A stretch of DNA of 64,000 nucleotides, from positions 1,116,001-1,180,000 of the forward strand of contig NZ_JAKNTK010000001.1 of assembly GCF_022440805.1 (NCBI RefSeq). The letters run 5' to 3'. The stretch is from Holdemania massiliensis. Lineage in GTDB: Bacteria; Bacillota_I; Bacilli_A; Erysipelotrichales; Erysipelotrichaceae. Shown piece after piece: positions 60,721 to 64,000 of this stretch. The position numbers and the translations under genes are program-made. Within the stretch, counting starts at the first letter, position 1, and the number at the start of each line of letters is the position of its first letter. Below the pieces are notes generated by a model that searched no databases, was not told the DNA's origin, and worked only from the letters and a program-made list of their open reading frames with translations.

Positions 60721-62457
60721 TTATGCCGTGTAGTAGTAGATGACAAATCCGGTTTTCAAGTCGATGCAGACAACGTAGTCGATTCCATCTTCCTGAGCTT
60801 TCCAACTGTCGAAATCTCCGCCGATCGTTTCCTGGATGCCGGCGTACTCCCATGCGGTTTCTTCCCGGAGCTTAATGAATTCCCCGGCAAAGGCCTCAGC
60901 CAGCTGCTTTCCCTGTTCTGATGTTAGATTGAGTGACGGCCATAGCGAAGCATCAGCACCGTAATCCCGGAAATGCAGCGAGGTCATGCGCTCAGAATCC
61001 AGGGTGATCTGCAGGTTATAACGATAGCTGTCCGCAATTCTTGTGTTGGGATCATCGTAGCTGGCCAACAGATAGAAATTTGGATTCGGAATCGTCCGGC
61101 TGTTGATTCCGTCCAAAACCGCCTGCGGAACATAGGCGGACAAACGTTTTTCAATTTCATTGAGCGACATGAAAGCATCCGCGTCGGCCTGGTCGAGATT
61201 GAAGGCGGCGCCTTCGCTGACCAGAACCCGTTCCAGATGCAGATCTTCAGACTGCCGCATCATCAGGCTCAGCGTCGCTTCCCCAGAGGCATAGACGGTG
61301 CTGTCCTGAATCTCAATTCCAGCCAGCACGCGGATCTGGTCACGGTAAACTTCCGGCGCTTCAGGGTATATCTCACACTTGGGGCTGGCAAAGCGCAGGA
61401 GTTCCTGCCGGTCAGCTTCGCTCTGATCCCCCATCAGCGTTTTCAGAGCCGCATCATCCTGATTGACCAAAGTTGTGCAGAACTGCTTAGCCAAAGCCTG
61501 AGCCTGTTCAAGCTTCGTTTTTTTGCTTTGCGGATTAAACAAAGCGAGGACCAGAACTGCCGACAGCACCAGAATCAGGCCGCCGCCTGCCCAGACCGGC
61601 AGTTTTTTATAGTTCAGGATGTTTTCGATCCGCTTCCGCAGCGAACCGCCGGTAAAATTGAGCGTATTGGGAAAGGATTGGGCACTGCTGGCCAGATGGA
61701 CTAAGGCATGGGAATAAACTTGCCTGCCGGGACTGTCGTGGCTGCGGATCACCGCTTCATCGCAGGCCATTTCCATGTCCTGACTCATCAGAATAAATGC
61801 TGTCCAAACTAACGGATGAAACCAGTAAAGACAGACAAGGACATAAGCGAACAGCTTGACCCAAGGATCGCGGCGCTGCCAATGCATTTGTTCGTGAAGC
61901 ACAACGCTGCGTTCTTCACTTTCACTCAAGCCTTCCGGAAGCAGGATCCGCGGATGAAGCAAACCGATCAAAACGGGTGTGCTTAGATTGGAACAGTGTT
62001 CAATTCCTGCTTGGGTTTCAGTGCCGCCAACGTAACGACGGATAAACCTGCGGTAATGAAACAGACTGAAACCAGCGAGCAGAACGGCGCCGATCAGCCA
62101 GACTGCGCCAAGCAGCAGAGTGGAATTCAGCGGAAGGCCAGGCTGGGTGTCTGCGGTTGCTTCCTGAATGCTTGGCGTCTGCGTCAGGGTAGTTTCATGG
62201 ACCCCCATATCGGCAGGGGAAGGAGAAATCAGAACCTCGGCCGCCTGATCACTGAAGGTGAAGGCGCGGTAAGGGACAAGGCTGACCGGGCCCGTCAAGG
62301 ATATCGGCATCAACAGTCGCAGAAACACCGCTGCCCATAAAAGATAGGAATAAATCTTGGGGGCAGACCGCAGCAGCCGGCGCAGCAGGAAGACCGCGAA
62401 GAAGACAAAGCATACCGCCACACTGTTGTGAATCAGCAGCCTAAGCAGCGTGTTCAT
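60721..62457 (-). CDS. BlaR1/MecR1-type M56 membrane peptidase
   Basis: A 578-residue membrane metallopeptidase. Four N-terminal helices (about residues 5-25, 35-55, 110-130 and 295-315) surround the zinc motif HEQMHW (HExxH, about residue 197) with 'DPWVKLFAYVLVCLYWFHPLVW' next to it. Family members cleave the BlaI repressor when their sensor binds an inducer. The C-terminal extracellular part (about 325-578) is not a penicillin-binding domain: I see no SxxK/SxN/KTG set, and it has a repeat-like 'YDDPNTRIADSYRYNLQITLDSE' region instead. So the inducer is unlikely to be a beta-lactam. Start: ATG at 62455-62457 with AGGAG seven bases upstream; it overlaps blaI by 17 bases. Confidence 0.88.
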   Translation of the reverse strand: MNTLLRLLIHNSVAVCFVFFAVFLLRRLLRSAPKIYSYLLWAAVFLRLLMPISLTGPVSLVPYRAFTFSDQAAEVLISPSPADMGVHETTLTQTPSIQEATADTQPGLPLNSTLLLGAVWLIGAVLLAGFSLFHYRRFIRRYVGGTETQAGIEHCSNLSTPVLIGLLHPRILLPEGLSESEERSVVLHEQMHWQRRDPWVKLFAYVLVCLYWFHPLVWTAFILMSQDMEMACDEAVIRSHDSPGRQVYSHALVHLASSAQSFPNTLNFTGGSLRKRIENILNYKKLPVWAGGGLILVLSAVLVLALFNPQSKKTKLEQAQALAKQFCTTLVNQDDAALKTLMGDQSEADRQELLRFASPKCEIYPEAPEVYRDQIRVLAGIEIQDSTVYASGEATLSLMMRQSEDLHLERVLVSEGAAFNLDQADADAFMSLNEIEKRLSAYVPQAVLDGINSRTIPNPNFYLLASYDDPNTRIADSYRYNLQITLDSERMTSLHFRDYGADASLWPSLNLTSEQGKQLAEAFAGEFIKLREETAWEYAGIQETIGGDFDSWKAQEDGIDYVVCIDLKTGFVIYYYTA

Positions 62458-62824
62458 CGTCAGACTCCTGATGCTGATCAATCAGCGCTTTTAACTGTGC
62501 AGCCTCATCTTCGCTGATTTTGCGGCCGGACATAAAGGCAGTCAAAAATACTGGCAGTGAGTTGTCAAATAAATTCTCCAGCACCTTGCGGCTTTCATAC
62601 TGCTGCACCTGTTCCTTTTTAATTAACGCGGTTACCACGGCATTTTCATTTTTGAAAAAGCCTTTGATACAAAGCTTTTTTAATACTGTATACGTCGTGG
62701 TGCGCTGCCAGTTCAGCTGTTTCAGACATAGCTGAGCCAGCTCGCCTGAGGTCAGTGGTTCATTATCCCAGATAATGCAGGCAAAGCGATACTCCGCTTC
62801 GTGCAGCTTCAGTTCCTGTTCCAT
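62441..62824 (-). CDS. BlaI/MecI-family repressor
   Basis: A 127-residue winged-helix repressor. 'LHEAEYRFACIIWDNEPLTSGELAQ' opens the family (in part), followed by 'QRTTTYTVLKKLCIKGFF' as recognition helix and wing, and a C-terminal dimer region with 'FMSGRKISEDEAAQLKALID'. Cleavage near the centre by the M56 partner would release the operator. Start ATG 62822-62824 follows GGAGGTG. Two matching operator dyads lie directly upstream. Confidence 0.92.
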   Translation of the reverse strand: MEQELKLHEAEYRFACIIWDNEPLTSGELAQLCLKQLNWQRTTTYTVLKKLCIKGFFKNENAVVTALIKKEQVQQYESRKVLENLFDNSLPVFLTAFMSGRKISEDEAAQLKALIDQHQESDDEHAA

Positions 62825-62836
62825 AAAGCACCTCCT

Positions 62837-62895
62837 GTCTATTTGAATAGACATCTTTCTAAGTTGAGTCTATCACGATAGACACGAAGTGTCAA
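62837..62895 (-). promoter_or_regulatory. Promoter and paired operators of the blaI-M56 unit
   Basis: Two dyads of the same form, GTCTAT-TTGA-ATAGAC (62837-62852) and GTCTAT-CACG-ATAGAC (62868-62883), lie 31 bp apart centre to centre. On the minus strand TTGACA (62895-62890), a 17-bp spacer and TAGACT (62872-62867) form the promoter, so the second dyad covers the -10 and the first lies in the leader. This is the expected layout for BlaI autoregulation. The pentapeptide-repeat gene starts on the other side and may be controlled too. Confidence 0.8.
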
Positions 62896-62960
62896 TCAAG
62901 GAATGCGTTGAAAGACAAGAAAACTATGATAAGATTAAAAGAATCAGGAAGGATGGAATC

Positions 62961-63608
62961 ATGAAACAAACAAAAAAAGAACCGCAGGCTCCACGTCTGC
63001 CAGCTGAGTTGGAAAAGGTGGTGCTGAGGGCGGAACTGGTCCGACAGGACAAGCTGATCGGCTATGCGATCGTTGATGATCTGTGGCCGGAAGAAAAAGC
63101 GCAGGGGAAGGAATTCAGCGAGTGCTGTCTGACCAAAGTCACAATGGCGCCGATGAGTGAAAAGAATTACTTTGTCGATGTGATTTTTGATCACTGTGAT
63201 TTATCAAACTGTCAAATGAGTGAAAGTACGCTGCGAAGGGTCGTATTCGATCATTGCCGCATGACTGGCGCGGATTTATCACGCTGTGTCATGCAGGACG
63301 TCGTTTTTCTCAACTGTGCGCTGGATTATTCCAACTTTGCCTTTTCCAGCTTTAAAAACTGCCGGCTGGCCGACTGTGTCTGTACGCAGTCCTCATTCAG
63401 TGAAGGCAAGTTCACCGCGTTTGAAATTCAGCGCTGCAAGCTGGATGAAAGCGAGTTTTTCCACAGCCATCTTCAAGGGGTGGATCTGTCTTCCTGTACG
63501 ATTGAGGGCATTGCACTGTGCGGAGATGAACTGAAGGGCGTGATTGTCAATCCTTCCCAGGCTGTGGATCTGGCAAGGGTCTTGGGGATTATCATTAAGG
63601 AAGAATAA
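62961..63608 (+). CDS. Pentapeptide-repeat protein
   Basis: A 215-residue protein in which residues about 75-200 form a right-handed beta-helix of pentapeptide repeats, A(D/N)Lxx style: 'FDHCDLSNCQMSESTLRRVV', 'ADLSRCVMQDVVFLNCALDY', 'CRLADCVCTQSSF', 'VDLSSCTIEG'. Length and fold resemble Qnr/MfpA-type proteins, which mimic DNA and protect gyrase, but many such proteins have other roles, so quinolone protection should not be assumed. ATG 62961 follows GGAAGGATGG. It diverges from blaI with the operators in between. Confidence 0.85.
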   Translation: MKQTKKEPQAPRLPAELEKVVLRAELVRQDKLIGYAIVDDLWPEEKAQGKEFSECCLTKVTMAPMSEKNYFVDVIFDHCDLSNCQMSESTLRRVVFDHCRMTGADLSRCVMQDVVFLNCALDYSNFAFSSFKNCRLADCVCTQSSFSEGKFTAFEIQRCKLDESEFFHSHLQGVDLSSCTIEGIALCGDELKGVIVNPSQAVDLARVLGIIIKEE

Positions 63609-63919
63609 AGCCTTCAGACTTACACAAATATTTCACAATTTATCCATGTTCTTCACACATGAAGCCGATATAATATAGACAATCAAATGAGAGTTTGATT
63701 AATTTCTTTCCCCCGTTAAGCCAGACTCCCTGGCAATAGAAAAAACATTCCCTCAGGAATGGAAATAGAAAGGCGCCCGGTAAGCGAATTTCTATTTTTT
63801 TTACTTTTTTATAATAAAATCGACAGTGACGAAACTGTAAGTTGTCTGTAAGCTCAAACGATGGAGAAGCAGGACATTCCCGTTTATAATGAAGCCAGAA
63901 ATCAAGGAGGAAAGACTTC
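63609..63919 (+). other. Intergenic region with small hairpins and a weak terminator
   Basis: The 311 bases after the pentapeptide-repeat gene contain GCCAG/CTGGC (63719-63734 region), ATTCC/GGAAT, and AAATAGAAA (63763-63771) with TTTCTATTT (63789-63797) leading into a T-run, a likely weak terminator. TATAAT occurs at 63669-63674 and 63810-63815 as possible -10 boxes. No coding region is convincing here. Confidence 0.5.
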
Positions 63920-64000
63920 ATGAAAAAAAGAACCGGATGGTTGCTTCTGAGTTTAGGCGTGGCGGCAGGTTTGCTTTGGTGGTACAAAAAACAAAAGGAA
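63920..64000 (+). CDS. Start of a small membrane protein (partial)
   Basis: ATG 63920 with AAGGAGG 8-9 bases upstream opens a frame that runs off the window end. The first 27 residues are a basic start, a hydrophobic helix 'WLLLSLGVAAGLLWWY' and a lysine-rich end, typical of a signal anchor. The protein cannot be identified. Confidence 0.65.
   Translation, partial: MKKRTGWLLLSLGVAAGLLWWYKKQKE

Noticed and set aside
63690..63702. AGAGTTTGATT resembling the start of 16S rRNA
   Set aside because: Only a short match; the following bases do not continue as rRNA.

Overview
The window reads as a chromosomal segment of a low-to-moderate GC Firmicute. Genes have AGGAGG-type ribosome binding sites, T-rich intrinsic terminators, a T-box, a purine riboswitch, PRD/PTS regulators and BlaI/BlaR-type and YesM/YesN-type regulators. 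The gene mix (fructose-type PTS, rhamnose operon, sulfatase, flavoprotein reductase) suits a gut anaerobe, perhaps an Erysipelotrichia such as a Holdemania relative. That placement is inference. No rRNA, bona fide tRNA, insertion sequence or CRISPR array was seen.

Layout. 0-7 kb: the end of a DUF1963 gene, then a fructose-family PTS operon (EIIB, EIIC, an unassigned protein, a SIS-domain protein) facing a convergent PRD regulator and EIIA pair. 7-9 kb: a hypothetical membrane protein and an M15-like/peptidoglycan-binding protein. 8.8-16 kb: a purine riboswitch leader controlling a Pot-type ABC importer followed by two amidohydrolases, an atypical adenine-deaminase relative and an MtaD/SsnA-like deaminase; together these look like a purine uptake and deamination operon. 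16-24 kb: an AT-rich defence block with type I-C cas3-cas5-cas8c-cas7 (no cas4/cas1/cas2, no array), followed by an AAA15 ATPase and a frameshifted RloB. 24-27 kb: VanW and M18 aminopeptidase. 27-33 kb: an RNA-repair locus with two WYL regulators, a structured RNA that has a tRNA-like 3' half, a DUF2828 (Ro60-like, vWA) protein, RtcB and a nucleotidyltransferase. 33-39 kb: an AGCS symporter, a phosphodiesterase plus nucleoside phosphorylase pair, and rhaM-rhaA-rhaD. 39-46 kb: a YesM/YesN two-component system divergent from a frameshifted flavoprotein reductase, then LysR and a sulfatase. 46-49 kb: a GNAT protein fused to a degenerate glycerate-kinase domain next to a true glycerate kinase, then Bcp peroxiredoxin. 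49-54 kb: an OmpR-type two-component system with an FtsX-type ABC exporter. 54-61 kb: a hypothetical protein, a nucleoid-associated protein, a T-box-controlled polar amino-acid ABC transporter (specifier best read as Arg) and an M14 carboxypeptidase. 61-64 kb: BlaR1/M56 and BlaI with paired operators, a pentapeptide-repeat protein and the start of a small membrane protein.

The most notable items are the tRNA-like RNA inside the RNA-repair locus, the GNAT/pseudo-glycerate-kinase fusion, the purine OFF-switch in front of a 'polyamine-type' transporter, and the interference-only type I-C locus beside a broken AAA15-RloB pair. Two single-base frameshifts (rloB, flavoprotein) may be real decay or sequence errors.
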